Assembly (NCBI RefSeq): GCF_017349355.1
Contig: NZ_JAFMPM010000008.1
Span: 1,240,001-1,304,000, forward strand
Source: Thiothrix fructosivorans
GTDB taxonomy: Bacteria; Pseudomonadota; Gammaproteobacteria; Thiotrichales; Thiotrichaceae
Direction of reading: 5' to 3'
DNA: 64,000 nt
The position numbers and the translations under genes were made by a program. Shown here one piece after another: positions 51,067 through 61,996 of the stretch. The notes beneath the pieces were generated by a model. It searched no databases and was not told the origin of the DNA. It was given only the letters and a program-made list of their open reading frames with translations. Numbering within the stretch: the first letter of the stretch is position 1; the number at the start of each line of letters is the position of its first letter.

Positions 51067-52128
51067 ATGCAACACGTTATTTTGGGCATATTCCTGACAC
51101 TGGTGCTGATGTTACCTGCGCAGGCGGCTGGTACAGGCAGTAACACAGCCATCGCGGAAGAAACCGTCATTGTCTATAACTGGTCAGATTACATACCGGA
51201 AGGGGTACTGGAAGATTTTACCCGTGAAACCGGTATCAAAGTTGAATACCTGACCTACAAAAACAATGAAATCATGTATACCAAGCTGAAATTATTGAAA
51301 GGGCGGGGTTATGATGTGCTGATTCCCTCTACTTATATGGTGGAGCGGCTACGCAAAGATGGTTTGCTCCAACCACTCAATAAGACACTGCTTAGCAATT
51401 TTAAACAGCTTGATCCTGATTTGCTCAATAAACTGTATGACCCGGGTAATGAGGTGAGCGTGCCTTACTTGTGGGGCAGTGTTGGTCTGGGGGTTAACGC
51501 CAACAACCCAGCCGCCACTAATGTGACCTCATGGTCAGATTTATGGCATAAGCAATGGCGTGACAAACTATTACTGCTGGATGACATGCGTAGCGTGTTT
51601 CATATGGCGCTGAGTCTGGATGGACATTCCACCAATGCTACTGCTCCAGAGGAAATCAAGCAGGCTTACGAACGTCTGCAAAAATTGATGCCTAATGTTC
51701 ATTTACTTGGGGATGCAAACCCTGATGAACCTTTCGCAAGCGGGAAGGTGGATTTAGGATTGCTCTGGAATGGCGATGCAGTACTTGCCCATAGCAAGAA
51801 TCCGGCAATCCGCTATGTATACCCCAAGGAAGGAGCTAGTTTCTGGATGGATAGTTTTGTGATTCCAGCGCGTGCCAGTAACCCGGAAAATGCGCACAAG
51901 TTCATTGACTACATGCTGCGCCCAGAAGTGGCAGTACGTTGTGTCAAGGAACTGGGGTACGCTACGCCCAATTTGACTGCGAAATCCATGCTGGATACTG
52001 AAACGCGAGAAAATCCAACGATTTTCCCTTCCCCTGAGAGGTTGGCAAAAGCGGAATTCCAACGTGATATTGGCGATGCTCAAGATCTTTATATGCGTTA
52101 TTGGGCAAAGTTGAAAGCGGGACGCTAA
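51067..52128 (+). CDS. PotD/PotF-like polyamine-type periplasmic binding protein, orphan
   Basis: This 353-residue protein has a signal peptide (LTLVLMLPAQAAG) and the family 1 binding-protein pattern of polyamine receptors: VIVYNWSDYIPEGVLEDFTRETGIKV, YDVLIPSTYMVERL, VPYLWGSVGLGVN and a C-terminal SPERLAKAEF segment. It should bind spermidine, putrescine or a related amine. PotABC transporter genes are absent, and it follows two DUF697 genes, repeating the theme of a receptor paired with DUF697 proteins seen in the TAXI fusion. The unit ends at the hairpin at 52144. Confidence 0.85.
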   Translation: MQHVILGIFLTLVLMLPAQAAGTGSNTAIAEETVIVYNWSDYIPEGVLEDFTRETGIKVEYLTYKNNEIMYTKLKLLKGRGYDVLIPSTYMVERLRKDGLLQPLNKTLLSNFKQLDPDLLNKLYDPGNEVSVPYLWGSVGLGVNANNPAATNVTSWSDLWHKQWRDKLLLLDDMRSVFHMALSLDGHSTNATAPEEIKQAYERLQKLMPNVHLLGDANPDEPFASGKVDLGLLWNGDAVLAHSKNPAIRYVYPKEGASFWMDSFVIPARASNPENAHKFIDYMLRPEVAVRCVKELGYATPNLTAKSMLDTETRENPTIFPSPERLAKAEFQRDIGDAQDLYMRYWAKLKAGR

Positions 52129-52143
52129 TCCGGTAGTCAACGG

Positions 52144-52179
52144 TAAGCCAAGCCGGAAACCTTGCTCCGGCTTGGCTTA
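52144..52179. terminator. Bidirectional terminator between island and pckA
   Basis: TAAGCCAAGCCGGA and TCCGGCTTGGCTTA form a perfect 14-bp stem with an 8-nt loop between the convergent PotD-like and pckA genes. The T-tract is short. It marks the right border of the island. Confidence 0.75.
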
Positions 52180-52188
52180 GTGATGGCT

Positions 52189-53802
52189 TTAAGCGCGACC
52201 TTGCAACGGGCCTGCTGCACAAATAGCTTCAGCCACCCCTGCGCTGTATTGCGCAAAGTTCTGGTGGAACAATGAGGCTAAGTGAGTTGCTTTCACTGCA
52301 TACACGGCTTTGTCCGTCCATGTAGAGGATGGATCAAGCACGGCGGAGGGTACGTCTGGGCAAGAGGTTGGAATGTTCAGCCCGAAAATCGCATCTTGCT
52401 GCATTTCCACGCTATCCAATGTGCCATTCAGCGCGGCATTGACCATGCTGCGGGTATGGTGGATGTTCATACGCTTACCCACGCCATAAGCCCCGCCCGT
52501 CCAGCCAGTATTCACCAGCCAGCAAGAGACACCGTGTTCGTTGATCTTTTTGCCCAGCAAGTCAGCATAAACCGATGGGTGCAATGCCATGAACGGTGCA
52601 CCGAAGCAAGTACTGAAAGTAGCGGTGGGTTCAGTGACACCCTTTTCCGTACCCGCAACTTTCGCGGTATAACCGGAAATAAAGTGATACATCGCCTGTT
52701 CTGTGGTCAGCTTAGAAATCGGTGGCAATACGCCAAACGCATCACACGTCAGCATAATAATGTGCTTAGGATTACCTGCCTTGCCCGGATACAATGCGCC
52801 CGGAATTTGCGTGATCGGGTAACTCGCACGGGTATTTTCCGTTAAGCTATTGTCATCTAGATTCAGTTTGCGGGTTGTTTGATCCATCACCACGTTTTCC
52901 AGCACCGTGCCGAAGGTTTTGGTGGTTTTGTAGATCATCGGCTCTTGTTCGGCGGAAAGGTTAATCACCTTCGCGTAGCAACCGCCTTCCAGATTGAATA
53001 CGCCGTCATCGCTCCAACCGTGCTCGTCGTCACCGATCAATGAACGGTTAGGGTCTGCCGATAACGTGGTTTTACCTGTGCCGGAGAGCCCGAACAGAAT
53101 CGCAACGTCACCTGCTTTGCCCACATTGGCGGACGCGTGCATCGACATAATACCGCGCTGTGGCAATAAGTAGTTGAGTACGGAGAAAATGGATTTCTTG
53201 ATTTCACCCGCGTAATGCGTGCCGCCAATCAAAATCAGCCCACGACTCAAGTTCAGCAATACAAATGCGCCGGAATGCGTGCCATGCGCTTCTGGGTCAG
53301 CCTGCATATCGGGTACATGAATAACCGTGAATTTAGGCTCAGTCACGCCTAGTGTGCGGTTCAAGTCATCAGGGCGAATAAACATATTACGGGCAAATAA
53401 CGCGTGCCATGCGTACTGGGTAATGATACGGACAGGTAATTCGTCAGCTTCATTCGCGCCTGCCAGTAAGTCTTGCACAAACAACTCACGACCATCCAAA
53501 AACTGCACTGCATCCGCTAAAATCTTATCGAATTGTGCTTCTGTCATGGCTTTATTGACTTTGCCCCACCACACTTTGTCGTGTGAACCGGCATCATCGA
53601 CAATGAATTTATCGTTGGGGGCGCGTCCCGTAAATGTACCGGTATAGGCAACAAATACACCGTCTTCGCTGATTTTGCCTTCGCTGCGGTTGAGTGCTTG
53701 TTCGTATAGAACCGGGGAGGATTGGTTCCAGTAAAGGTTTGGTGAATTTTTTAGTCCCAACGTACTGGCAAGATGTTGTGCCAGTGTGCCTGTTGTACTC
53801 AT
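52189..53802 (-). CDS. pckA: Phosphoenolpyruvate carboxykinase (ATP)
   Basis: This 537-residue ATP-dependent PEP carboxykinase converts oxaloacetate and ATP to PEP, CO2 and ADP in gluconeogenesis. Characteristic are the substrate-site segment FTGRAPNDKFIV, GGTHYAGEIKKSIF, the P-loop GLSGTGKTTLS, DDEHGWSDDGVFN and an RASYPITQIP segment. ATG 53802 has a GGAGGCG ribosome site; a longer upstream frame is not credible. The upstream region contains four phased GTCGAC palindromes (see 53829-53965), so a specific regulator is likely. This is the first core gene after the island. Confidence 0.95.
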   Translation of the reverse strand: MSTTGTLAQHLASTLGLKNSPNLYWNQSSPVLYEQALNRSEGKISEDGVFVAYTGTFTGRAPNDKFIVDDAGSHDKVWWGKVNKAMTEAQFDKILADAVQFLDGRELFVQDLLAGANEADELPVRIITQYAWHALFARNMFIRPDDLNRTLGVTEPKFTVIHVPDMQADPEAHGTHSGAFVLLNLSRGLILIGGTHYAGEIKKSIFSVLNYLLPQRGIMSMHASANVGKAGDVAILFGLSGTGKTTLSADPNRSLIGDDEHGWSDDGVFNLEGGCYAKVINLSAEQEPMIYKTTKTFGTVLENVVMDQTTRKLNLDDNSLTENTRASYPITQIPGALYPGKAGNPKHIIMLTCDAFGVLPPISKLTTEQAMYHFISGYTAKVAGTEKGVTEPTATFSTCFGAPFMALHPSVYADLLGKKINEHGVSCWLVNTGWTGGAYGVGKRMNIHHTRSMVNAALNGTLDSVEMQQDAIFGLNIPTSCPDVPSAVLDPSSTWTDKAVYAVKATHLASLFHQNFAQYSAGVAEAICAAGPLQGRA

Positions 53803-53828
53803 GTGACGCCTCCGGTAGCGCTGTTTAA

Positions 53829-53965
53829 TGTCGACAATATATCGTTCAAGTATAACGAAGGCACAGAATAATATCGCATAGTGTCGACTATTAGAATACA
53901 TTTTATCGGAAATTCCTGCTTAATTAGTTATATTGTCGACAGCAGGTTTTTTGTCTGTCGACAAT
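53829..53965. promoter_or_regulatory. Four helically phased ATTGTCGACAAT-like palindromes between pckA and rhlB
   Basis: The boxes are TGTCGACAAT (53829), TGTCGACTAT (53882), ATTGTCGACA (53932) and TGTCGACAAT (53956). Their GTCGAC centres are 53, 52 and 22 bp apart, close to 5, 5 and 2 turns of DNA. The region is AT-rich and lies between the divergent genes. A dimeric repressor binding cooperatively on one face of the DNA is inferred; the protein is unknown. Confidence 0.6.
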
Positions 53966-54055
53966 GTGGATTTTTGTAAGGTTATCTTGAAAAATACCTA
54001 AAAGTTGTTGCGCTTTTTGTGACGCCTTGTTGATTCAGTGTGATATTCTCGCGCA

Positions 54056-55345
54056 ATGGAAAATTTCTACTTAAGTCAAATACGTTTTGCTGATTTCCCG
54101 CTGGATGAGCGCATCTTGGCGTCGCTCCGGGAGACTGGTTTTGAGTTCTGCTCGCGGATTCAAGCGGAGACGTTGCCGCTCGCATTAGCTGGGCGCGATA
54201 TTGCGGGGCAAGCCCAAACGGGCACGGGCAAAACCGGCGCGTTTTTGGTGGCTGTTTTTCAGCATTTATTAACGCATCCCTTGCCAGCGGCGGGTGCTGG
54301 AACAGTGCGCTGCATGATTCTTGCGCCAACGCGTGAACTGGCAATTCAGATTGCGCGGGATGCGGAAGAGCTGGGTAAACACACGGGCTTGCGTTCGGTA
54401 TTGGTCTATGGCGGGGCAGGTTACGACAAGCAACGCCGCCAATTTGAAGAGCCAGTCGATGTCTTGATCGGCACACCTGGGCGGGTGATTGATTACTGGA
54501 AACAGCATGTTTTCACCCTCAAATACGCGCAAGCCTTGGTGATGGATGAAGCTGATCGCATGTTTGACATGGGTTTCATTCAAGATGTGCGTTTCTTGAT
54601 GCACAAAATGCCACCGCCTGAGAAACGTTTGAATATGCTGTTTTCTGCTACGCTGTCACAGCGCGTGTTGGAATTAGCCTACGAACACATGAATAACCCG
54701 CAGCAAATCAAAATTGAGGCGGAATCGGTGCGAGCGGATAATATTGCGGAGCATGTTTATTTTCCGGCGAACGAGGAAAAAATTCCATTGCTGGTGGGGT
54801 TGGTGCGTAAACTTCAGCCGTTCCGTGCGATTGTGTTTGTGAATACCAAACACATTGCTGAAAAGATTGATGATTATCTCCGCGCTAATGGCATTACCTC
54901 TGACCTGATTTCGGGGGATGTGCGTCAGAATAAGCGCGAAAAGCTGTTGCAAAACTTTGAAGCCGGTGAGTTTCAGGTGATGATTGCGACCGATGTGGCA
55001 GCGCGGGGCTTGCATATTCCTGATGTATCCCACGTTTTCAATTTTGATTTGCCGCAATTGGCGGAAGATTACGTGCACCGTATCGGGCGTACTGCGCGGG
55101 CGGGTGCATCAGGTGAGGCACATAGCTTTGCGTGCGAAGATACCGCGTTTTACCTGCCGGATATTGAGGAATACACGGGTAAGTCGATTCCGGTGAGCAA
55201 AATTACTGCCGAATTATTGCCAGCAGATTTGCATCGTCCACACCGTAGCCAGCGTGAACGTGTTCCGCACCATCCAGGCGGGCATGGTCACAACGGTGGT
55301 GGGCAAGGTGGCGGTCAGCGCCGTCGTAGCCGTCCGAGGGGTTAA
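54056..55345 (+). CDS. rhlB: DEAD-box RNA helicase RhlB
   Basis: This 429-residue DEAD-box helicase is of the RhlB type. It has the Q-motif region FADFPLDERIL, GQAQTGTGKTGAF, PTRELAIQ, the RhlB-like YGGAGYDKQ, VMDEADRMFDMGF, LFSATLS, VATDVAARGLHIP-type motif V and YVHRIGRTARAG. SIPVSKITAELLPADL matches the corresponding segment of E. coli RhlB. RhlB unwinds RNA for the degradosome. A basic, Gly/His/Arg-rich tail (HHPGGHGHNGGGQGGGQRR) probably aids RNA binding. It diverges from pckA and is followed after 10 bp by a hypothetical gene. Confidence 0.88.
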   Translation: MENFYLSQIRFADFPLDERILASLRETGFEFCSRIQAETLPLALAGRDIAGQAQTGTGKTGAFLVAVFQHLLTHPLPAAGAGTVRCMILAPTRELAIQIARDAEELGKHTGLRSVLVYGGAGYDKQRRQFEEPVDVLIGTPGRVIDYWKQHVFTLKYAQALVMDEADRMFDMGFIQDVRFLMHKMPPPEKRLNMLFSATLSQRVLELAYEHMNNPQQIKIEAESVRADNIAEHVYFPANEEKIPLLVGLVRKLQPFRAIVFVNTKHIAEKIDDYLRANGITSDLISGDVRQNKREKLLQNFEAGEFQVMIATDVAARGLHIPDVSHVFNFDLPQLAEDYVHRIGRTARAGASGEAHSFACEDTAFYLPDIEEYTGKSIPVSKITAELLPADLHRPHRSQRERVPHHPGGHGHNGGGQGGGQRRRSRPRG

Positions 55346-55355
55346 TGAGGACTTG

Positions 55356-56231
55356 ATGGACTGTTATGCGAAACGTTTGCATAATCCTTTCAGTAGCGCG
55401 GTGCAAGTGGTGGCATCCGCGCAGATTCGTGCCTTAAGTTTCAATGGGATAGACTGGGAACTTCAGTTCCAATGTCAAACCCCTCGTGGTATTCAGTACG
55501 CTAGGATCGGGCTATGGTCGGCGCGTCATGGTTTTCGTCCTTATCCGCTTGATCCCAGTATTGACCGTGACGCGCTCGAAATCGCGTACCCGCCTATTGT
55601 TGCCACCCTCGAAACAACCCCCGTACCCTTGCCGCAAGATGACCATTACGAGTTCTGGTTGTTGGATGAAACCGATCACTACCCATTAGCCTTGTTGGCG
55701 AGTTGCCGATTGCCGACTGAAATGTCGCAAGCGCGTATTTACCCCATCTGGAAAGCGGTGAGTGCCAGCCAGCTTGAGTTGCGCAATACGCCTGAAGAAG
55801 AGCGCCGAGGTGCGCCGCCGCTGAGTTATCGCTTAGAGCAGAATGTGAAAGACAGGGCAGGGCAAAACCCGCAGGCGAAGTGGTTTTTGCGCACGCCCGA
55901 TGGCGCTGGGCAATGGCTGAATGCGGCTAATGAGGTGGTGGATAAGCTGGCAGCGGAGCATTTCCCACCGCTGCTATTGCGCGAAACGTGGCGCAAACCA
56001 GCGGAGCAAGATTTGTGTGATCGTTACTTGCAACGCCTTGCGCCGCGTTTGCTGGGTTTGGCACGTTTGTCGCTTGCTGACCGTGCGCGAGTGGAACAGA
56101 TGGCAAGCCATTATGCGCAGGAAGTTGCCGCGCATTTCCACCTGTACCCCGCCATTGCCGACCCGCAGCGGATGACTGCATTGCGGGTTGAGGCGCGTTT
56201 ACGGGATGCGGTGTTAGTCGCTGCCAAATAG
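55356..56231 (+). CDS. Hypothetical protein of 291 residues
   Basis: I do not recognise a family. The protein looks soluble, with many Pro, Trp and Leu residues, and no signal peptide or membrane helix. Segments such as [20 protein letters not shown] (strand-like) and a helical C-terminal half rich in Arg/Ala ([26 protein letters not shown]) are visible. ATG 55356 follows GAGG by 5 bp, 10 bp after rhlB; a frame that starts earlier overlaps rhlB. It probably shares the rhlB transcript. Its end overlaps the convergent ugd gene by 18 bp. Confidence 0.75.
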   Translation: MDCYAKRLHNPFSSAVQVVASAQIRALSFNGIDWELQFQCQTPRGIQYARIGLWSARHGFRPYPLDPSIDRDALEIAYPPIVATLETTPVPLPQDDHYEFWLLDETDHYPLALLASCRLPTEMSQARIYPIWKAVSASQLELRNTPEEERRGAPPLSYRLEQNVKDRAGQNPQAKWFLRTPDGAGQWLNAANEVVDKLAAEHFPPLLLRETWRKPAEQDLCDRYLQRLAPRLLGLARLSLADRARVEQMASHYAQEVAAHFHLYPAIADPQRMTALRVEARLRDAVLVAAK

Positions 56232-57380
56232 GTCGCGGGTGTAAACCTTCGCCGCGACATCGTGTAGCTCGTCGCTCATGCGGTTGGCAATAATGACATC
56301 GCTCATTTGCTTGAAAGCGTCGATATTGCGAATGACAGCGGAGCGGAAAAACGTTTCTTCTTCCAGCACGGGTTCGTACACCACTACATCAATCCCTTTT
56401 GCTTTAATGCGCTTCATAATGCCTTGAATGGAAGAGGCGCGGAAATTATCCGACCCCGCCTTCATGACTAAGCGGTAGATGCCAACAACACGCGGGTTAC
56501 GCCGAATCACATCATCCGCAATAAAATCTTTACGGGTGCGGTTGGAATCGACAATCGCGTGAATCAGGTTTTGCGGTACTTGATTGTAATTAGCGAGCAA
56601 TTGCTTGGTGTCTTTAGGTAAGCAATAACCGCCGTAACCGAATGATGGGTTGTTGTAATGATTGCCAATACGCGGATCAAGGCATACGCCGTCAATGATT
56701 TGGCGCGTGTCCAAGGTATTCGTTGCCGCATACGTATCCAGCTCATTGAAGTATGCCACGCGCATCGCGAGGTAGGTATTCGCAAACAGCTTAATGGCTT
56801 CGGCTTCGGTCGAGTCGGTGAATAGCACGGGTGCATCTTGTTTGACCGCCCCTTGTTGCAATAAGCCTGCAAAGACTTGGGCGCGTTCCGAGCGTTCTCC
56901 GATCACAATGCGGGAAGGGTAGAGATTGTCGTATAACGCTCTACCTTCGCGTAAAAATTCCGGCGAGAAAATAATATTGTCGCTGCCGACTTCTTGGCGC
57001 AAGCGGGCGGTGTAGCCGACTGGCACAGTGGATTTTATAATCATGACGGCATCAGGATTGATTACCATGACATCACGCACGACCGCTTCGACCGAACGCG
57101 TATTGAAATAATTGGTTTGCGGGTCATAATCCGTCGGCGTTGCAATGACCACGAAGGTCGCCCCACGGTATGCGTCTTCCTTGTCAAGCGTGGCGCGGAA
57201 ATTCAAATCATTGCGCAACAGGAATGCTTCGATTTCGGTATCCACAATCGGGGATTGATGCGCATTCAATTGGGCGACTTTTTCGGGGAGAATGTCGAGG
57301 GCAACCACTTCATGGTGTTGCGCTAACAGCATGGCGTTGGAAAGACCGACATAGCCCGTTCCGGCAATTGCAATTTTCAT
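56214..57380 (-). CDS. ugd: UDP-glucose 6-dehydrogenase
   Basis: This 388-residue enzyme oxidises UDP-glucose to UDP-glucuronate with two NAD+, for surface polysaccharides. It has the N-terminal NAD site [28 protein letters not shown], the FSPEFLREG segment, and the catalytic cysteine in [15 protein letters not shown], as in the short E. coli-type Ugd. No polysaccharide genes adjoin it within the window. It reads toward the hypothetical gene at 55356. Confidence 0.93.
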   Translation of the reverse strand: MKIAIAGTGYVGLSNAMLLAQHHEVVALDILPEKVAQLNAHQSPIVDTEIEAFLLRNDLNFRATLDKEDAYRGATFVVIATPTDYDPQTNYFNTRSVEAVVRDVMVINPDAVMIIKSTVPVGYTARLRQEVGSDNIIFSPEFLREGRALYDNLYPSRIVIGERSERAQVFAGLLQQGAVKQDAPVLFTDSTEAEAIKLFANTYLAMRVAYFNELDTYAATNTLDTRQIIDGVCLDPRIGNHYNNPSFGYGGYCLPKDTKQLLANYNQVPQNLIHAIVDSNRTRKDFIADDVIRRNPRVVGIYRLVMKAGSDNFRASSIQGIMKRIKAKGIDVVVYEPVLEEETFFRSAVIRNIDAFKQMSDVIIANRMSDELHDVAAKVYTRDLFGSD

Positions 57381-57531
57381 AAGTTATTCATTGTCATTGT
57401 ATGTTAGAAGAAAGTAAGCCATCCATTGGATCAGCATGGCAATTATCGAGCTTTGCGTGTTCATGCCGCAAGTGCTCCGAGATGAAATGTGGCAATGTGG
57501 TAGGCAAATGGCGTTTGCGTGAAAAAAAGGC

Positions 57532-57559
57532 TTGCCTTTTGTTTCTGATTCCCTATAAT
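57532..57559 (+). promoter_or_regulatory. Promoter of tRNA-Val
   Basis: TTGCCT (57532-57537) and a perfect TATAAT (57554-57559) are 16 bp apart, 17 bp before the tRNA 5' end. The 150 bp upstream, back to ugd, hold nothing I can support. Confidence 0.7.
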
Positions 57560-57576
57560 TCACCACCTTCAGCGAC

Positions 57577-57653
57577 AGGCGTATAGCTCAGTTGGTTAGA
57601 GCACCACCTTGACATGGTGGGGGTCGTTGGTTCGAGTCCAATTACGCCTACCA
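57577..57653 (+). tRNA. tRNA-Val (anticodon GAC)
   Basis: The 77-nt gene folds as a standard cloverleaf: acceptor AGGCGTA pairs with TACGCCT, the D-arm has TAGCTCAGTTGGTTAGAGC, the anticodon stem CCACC/GGTGG encloses loop TTGACAT with anticodon GAC (57611-57613), and the T-arm contains GGTTCGAGTCC. The CCA end is encoded. It lies 61 bp before thrS. Confidence 0.96.
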
Positions 57654-57714
57654 CTTTCATACACAACCACTATAACCACGTGACCCCTCGTATAGGCCAC
57701 CACTGGAGTACAAT

Positions 57715-59643
57715 ATGCCTATCATTACTCTCCCCGACGCAAGTCAACGTTCTTACGATGCCCCCCTTTCTGTCCTTGCCGTTGCTGCCGATATTGGCGC
57801 GGGTTTGGCTAAAGCGACACTCGCAGGCAAAGTAAACGATCAATTGGTTGATGCCAGCTATGTCATTGATCACGATGTTTCCCTGAGTATTATCACTGCG
57901 AAAGATGCCGAAGGCTTGGATATTATCCGCCATTCCGCCGCGCATTTGATGGCTCAAGCGGTCAAACAATTATTCCCTGAAGTACAAGTCACCATTGGTC
58001 CCACGGTCGAAAATGGCTTTTACTACGATTTTGCCTCCCCACGCCCGTTCACGCCTGAAGATTTACAGGCGATTGATGCGCGGATGCAGGATCTCATCAA
58101 GCAAGATATTCCCGTCGAGCGTAGCACCCTGTCACGCGATGAAGCCGTAAGCTTCTTTCTGAATATGGGGGAAGCATACAAAGCGGAAATCATCGCAGGC
58201 ATTCCCGCCGACCAAACGCTGTCGCTCTATCGTCAAGGCGATTTTATTGACTTGTGCCGTGGTCCTCACGTTCCTAGCACGGGAAAAATCCCCTCCGTCA
58301 AAGTGATGAAGGTGGCAGGTGCTTACTGGCGTGGCAATTCCAACAACGCCATGCTGCAACGCATTTATGGTACAGCGTGGGCAAACAAAAAAGATTTACA
58401 AGCCTACCTGACGATGTTGGAAGAGGCTGAAAAGCGTGATCACCGTAAACTCGGTCGTCAATTGGATTTATTCCATTTCGACGAACAAGCCCCCGGTGCA
58501 GTCTTCTGGCATCCCAAAGGTTGGACAGTATTCCAAGCCTTGATTGGCTACATGCGTCAACGCCAGCAACGCGCTGGCTACGTCGAGGTAAACACCCCCG
58601 ATGTCATGGATCGCAGTCTGTGGGAAACCTCCGGTCACTGGTTTAACTACCGTGACAATATGTTCACCACAACGACAGAAGACGAGCGTGTCTTCGCCCT
58701 GAAACCGATGAACTGCCCCGGTGGCATGTTGATGTTTTCACAGGGTTTGAAAAGCTACCGCGACCTACCATTGCGTATGGCTGAATTCGGCAAAGTACAC
58801 CGCTACGAACCGTCCGGTGCATTACACGGCTTGATGCGTGTACGCCACTTCACACAGGATGATGCGCATATCTTCTGTACTGAAGACCAGATGGCGCAAG
58901 AGTGCAAGGACGTAGTGGCGTTGGTGCTCGACATTTACAAAGAATTTGGCTTTGAAAATGTTCACATCAAATTGTCTACTCGTCCAGAAAACCGCATTGG
59001 TTCGGATGAGAGTTGGGATTTGCTGGAACACGCGCTCGGCAATGCACTCGATAGCATGAAGTTGCCGTATACATTGTTCCCCGGTGAAGGCGCATTTTAC
59101 GGCCCTAAGCTGGAATTTGTATTGCGTGATGCTATCGGTCGTGATTGGCAGTGTGGTACGCTGCAAGTCGATATGAGCTTGCCAGAACGCTTTGATCTGA
59201 CCTACGTAGCGGAAGATAATACCCGTAAACGTCCGGTTATGTTGCATCGTGCATTATTTGGTTCATTGGAACGCTTCACTGGCATCCTGATCGAGCATTA
59301 CGAAGGGCGTTTCCCGCTCTGGTTAGCGCCAACGCAAGCTGTCGTGATGAATATCACGGACAAACAAGCCGATTTCGTGCAAGATGCCACCAAGCAATTG
59401 CTTGATGCAGGTATTCGCGCTGTATCAGACTTGAGAAATGAAAAAATTGGCTTTAAAATCCGTGAACACACGATGCAACGTGTCCCCTACCTGTTGGTAG
59501 TCGGAGACCGCGAAGTGGAAACACAATCTGTAGCCATGCGCACCCGTTCCGGTAAAGACTTAGGAACTTTCCCATTAGCGGAAGTTTTGCAACGTCTGAA
59601 TGCGGAAATTGCTGCGCGTCGCTTATCACTATCTGAGGATTAA
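57715..59643 (+). CDS. thrS: Threonyl-tRNA synthetase
   Basis: This 642-residue class II synthetase charges tRNA-Thr. It has the N-terminal TGS domain ([28 protein letters not shown]), the editing domain with [16 protein letters not shown], motif 2 around [31 protein letters not shown], the zinc-binding region MNCPGGM, and the C-terminal anticodon domain beginning [15 protein letters not shown]. It heads the conserved thrS-infC-rpmI-rplT-pheS-pheT group. Its stop lies 4 bp before the infC start, and the infC ribosome site is inside its last codons. Confidence 0.97.
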   Translation: MPIITLPDASQRSYDAPLSVLAVAADIGAGLAKATLAGKVNDQLVDASYVIDHDVSLSIITAKDAEGLDIIRHSAAHLMAQAVKQLFPEVQVTIGPTVENGFYYDFASPRPFTPEDLQAIDARMQDLIKQDIPVERSTLSRDEAVSFFLNMGEAYKAEIIAGIPADQTLSLYRQGDFIDLCRGPHVPSTGKIPSVKVMKVAGAYWRGNSNNAMLQRIYGTAWANKKDLQAYLTMLEEAEKRDHRKLGRQLDLFHFDEQAPGAVFWHPKGWTVFQALIGYMRQRQQRAGYVEVNTPDVMDRSLWETSGHWFNYRDNMFTTTTEDERVFALKPMNCPGGMLMFSQGLKSYRDLPLRMAEFGKVHRYEPSGALHGLMRVRHFTQDDAHIFCTEDQMAQECKDVVALVLDIYKEFGFENVHIKLSTRPENRIGSDESWDLLEHALGNALDSMKLPYTLFPGEGAFYGPKLEFVLRDAIGRDWQCGTLQVDMSLPERFDLTYVAEDNTRKRPVMLHRALFGSLERFTGILIEHYEGRFPLWLAPTQAVVMNITDKQADFVQDATKQLLDAGIRAVSDLRNEKIGFKIREHTMQRVPYLLVVGDREVETQSVAMRTRSGKDLGTFPLAEVLQRLNAEIAARRLSLSED

Positions 59644-59647
59644 ACTT

Positions 59648-60169
59648 ATCGCTCTCGAAAAAGAACACCGTATTAATGACGATATTAACGTTCCGAAAAT
59701 TCGTCTGATTGATGCGGAAGGTGAAAATCAAGGTGTTGTCTCCTTACGGGACGCAATGGAAATGGCCTACGATGCCGAGCTTGATCTGGTGGAAATCGTA
59801 CCCAATGCGAAACCACCGGTTTGCCGCATCATGGATTATGGCAAATTCCGTTTCGATGAAAGCAAAAAAGCTGCGATAGCCCGAAAAAACCAGAAACAAG
59901 TGCAGGTCAAGGAAATCAAGATGCGTCCGGCAACGGATGAAGGCGATTACCAGATCAAACTGCGAAAACTGAAAGAGTTTCTGGAAGAGGGCGATAAGGT
60001 TAAAGTCACCCTGCGCTTTAAAGGGCGTGAAATGGCTCACAAAGAGCTGGGGATGGATGTTCTCAAGCGCGTTGAGAAAGAGCTAGAAGACATTGCCGTT
60101 GTTGAGCAATTCCCGCGTCTGGAAGGCCGTCAAATGGTTATGATGCTCGGTGGCAAGAAAAAAATCTAA
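59648..60169 (+). CDS. infC: Translation initiation factor IF-3, non-canonical ATC start
   Basis: This factor of 173 residues binds the 30S subunit and checks start-codon choice. The sequence matches IF-3: [59 protein letters not shown] and [17 protein letters not shown]. No ATG or GTG lies at the proper start. The first codon after the GAGG ribosome site with correct spacing (9 bp) is ATC at 59648, giving (M)[10 protein letters not shown]. Rare AUU/AUC starts in infC are known and allow IF-3 to repress its own synthesis. An in-frame ATG at 59600 would lie within thrS and add an unlikely N-terminus; an ATT at 59639 is too close to the ribosome site. Confidence 0.93.
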   Translation: MALEKEHRINDDINVPKIRLIDAEGENQGVVSLRDAMEMAYDAELDLVEIVPNAKPPVCRIMDYGKFRFDESKKAAIARKNQKQVQVKEIKMRPATDEGDYQIKLRKLKEFLEEGDKVKVTLRFKGREMAHKELGMDVLKRVEKELEDIAVVEQFPRLEGRQMVMMLGGKKKI

Positions 60170-60197
60170 GCCCAACATTGGGGGCATTCCCCAACAC

Positions 60198-60236
60198 CAT
60201 CCTGTTAAGGCAAGGCACTCTTGCAGGATGTTTTAT
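60198..60236 (+). promoter_or_regulatory. Hairpin in the rpmI-rplT leader (possible L20 control site)
   Basis: CATCCTG (60198-60204) pairs with CAGGATG (60224-60230), followed by TTTTAT. It lies between infC and rpmI, where L20 autoregulation acts in related bacteria. It could be a partial terminator or part of the L20-binding leader; I cannot draw the full pseudoknot. Confidence 0.4.
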
Positions 60237-60261
60237 CTACCTGATCGAAAAGGAGACCAAG

Positions 60262-60462
60262 ATGCCTAAGATGAAAAGTAGCCGTGCTGCGGCTAAACGT
60301 TTCAAGAAAAACGGCAGTGGCTTGTTTAAACGCAAGCAGTCACACCTGCGTCATATCTTGACTAAAAAATCCACCAAGCGTAAGCGTCATTTGCGTTCAG
60401 GCGACAACTTCGTTGTTGCAGCCGACCACGGCAATGTACAAAAAATGCTGCCCTACGCGTAA
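60262..60462 (+). CDS. rpmI: 50S ribosomal protein L35
   Basis: This 66-residue, strongly basic L35 begins [16 protein letters not shown], with the typical [15 protein letters not shown] stretch. ATG 60262 follows AAAAGGAG. It lies between infC and rplT as in most bacteria; an in-frame ATG further upstream would lie in the leader hairpin region and is not used. Confidence 0.96.
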   Translation: MPKMKSSRAAAKRFKKNGSGLFKRKQSHLRHILTKKSTKRKRHLRSGDNFVVAADHGNVQKMLPYA

Positions 60463-60479
60463 TCAGGAGGATTTAAAAC

Positions 60480-60839
60480 ATGGCAAGAGTTAAACGTGGT
60501 GTAACGGCACATGCCCGTCACAAGAAAATTCTCAAGCTGGCTAAAGGTTACTACGGTGCTAGAAGCCGGGTCTACCGGGTTGCGCATCAAGCAGTTATCA
60601 AAGCTGGTCAATACGCATTCCGCGACCGCCGTCAGAAAAAACGCCAATTCCGCGCTCTGTGGATCGTGCGTATTAATGCTGGTGCACGTCTGTTCGGTCT
60701 GTCTTACAGCCGCATGATGAATGGTTTGAAGAAAGCCAATATTAGCCTTGACCGTAAGGTTCTGGCTGATCTGGCAGTCCACGACATCACTGCGTTTGGT
60801 GCAGTCGCAGAGAAGGCAAAAGCTGCCCTAGCTGCTTAA
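60480..60839 (+). CDS. rplT: 50S ribosomal protein L20
   Basis: This 119-residue L20 begins [26 protein letters not shown] and has [21 protein letters not shown]. It is an early assembly protein of the 50S subunit and probably the regulator of its own operon. AGGAGG precedes the ATG closely, 17 bp after rpmI. A terminator follows at 60883. Confidence 0.97.
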   Translation: MARVKRGVTAHARHKKILKLAKGYYGARSRVYRVAHQAVIKAGQYAFRDRRQKKRQFRALWIVRINAGARLFGLSYSRMMNGLKKANISLDRKVLADLAVHDITAFGAVAEKAKAALAA

Positions 60840-60880
60840 GCTGCATTAAGATGCGCTGAAAAATACCCGTAAATGGGTGA

Positions 60881-61978
<1,098 letters not shown>

Positions 61979-61996
61979 ACAAAGCGGAGTAACCTT

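Noticed and set aside
57384-57566. A 60-codon frame between ugd and tRNA-Val on the minus strand.
   Set aside because: It overlaps the tRNA promoter, has a mixed unnatural composition and no ribosome site.
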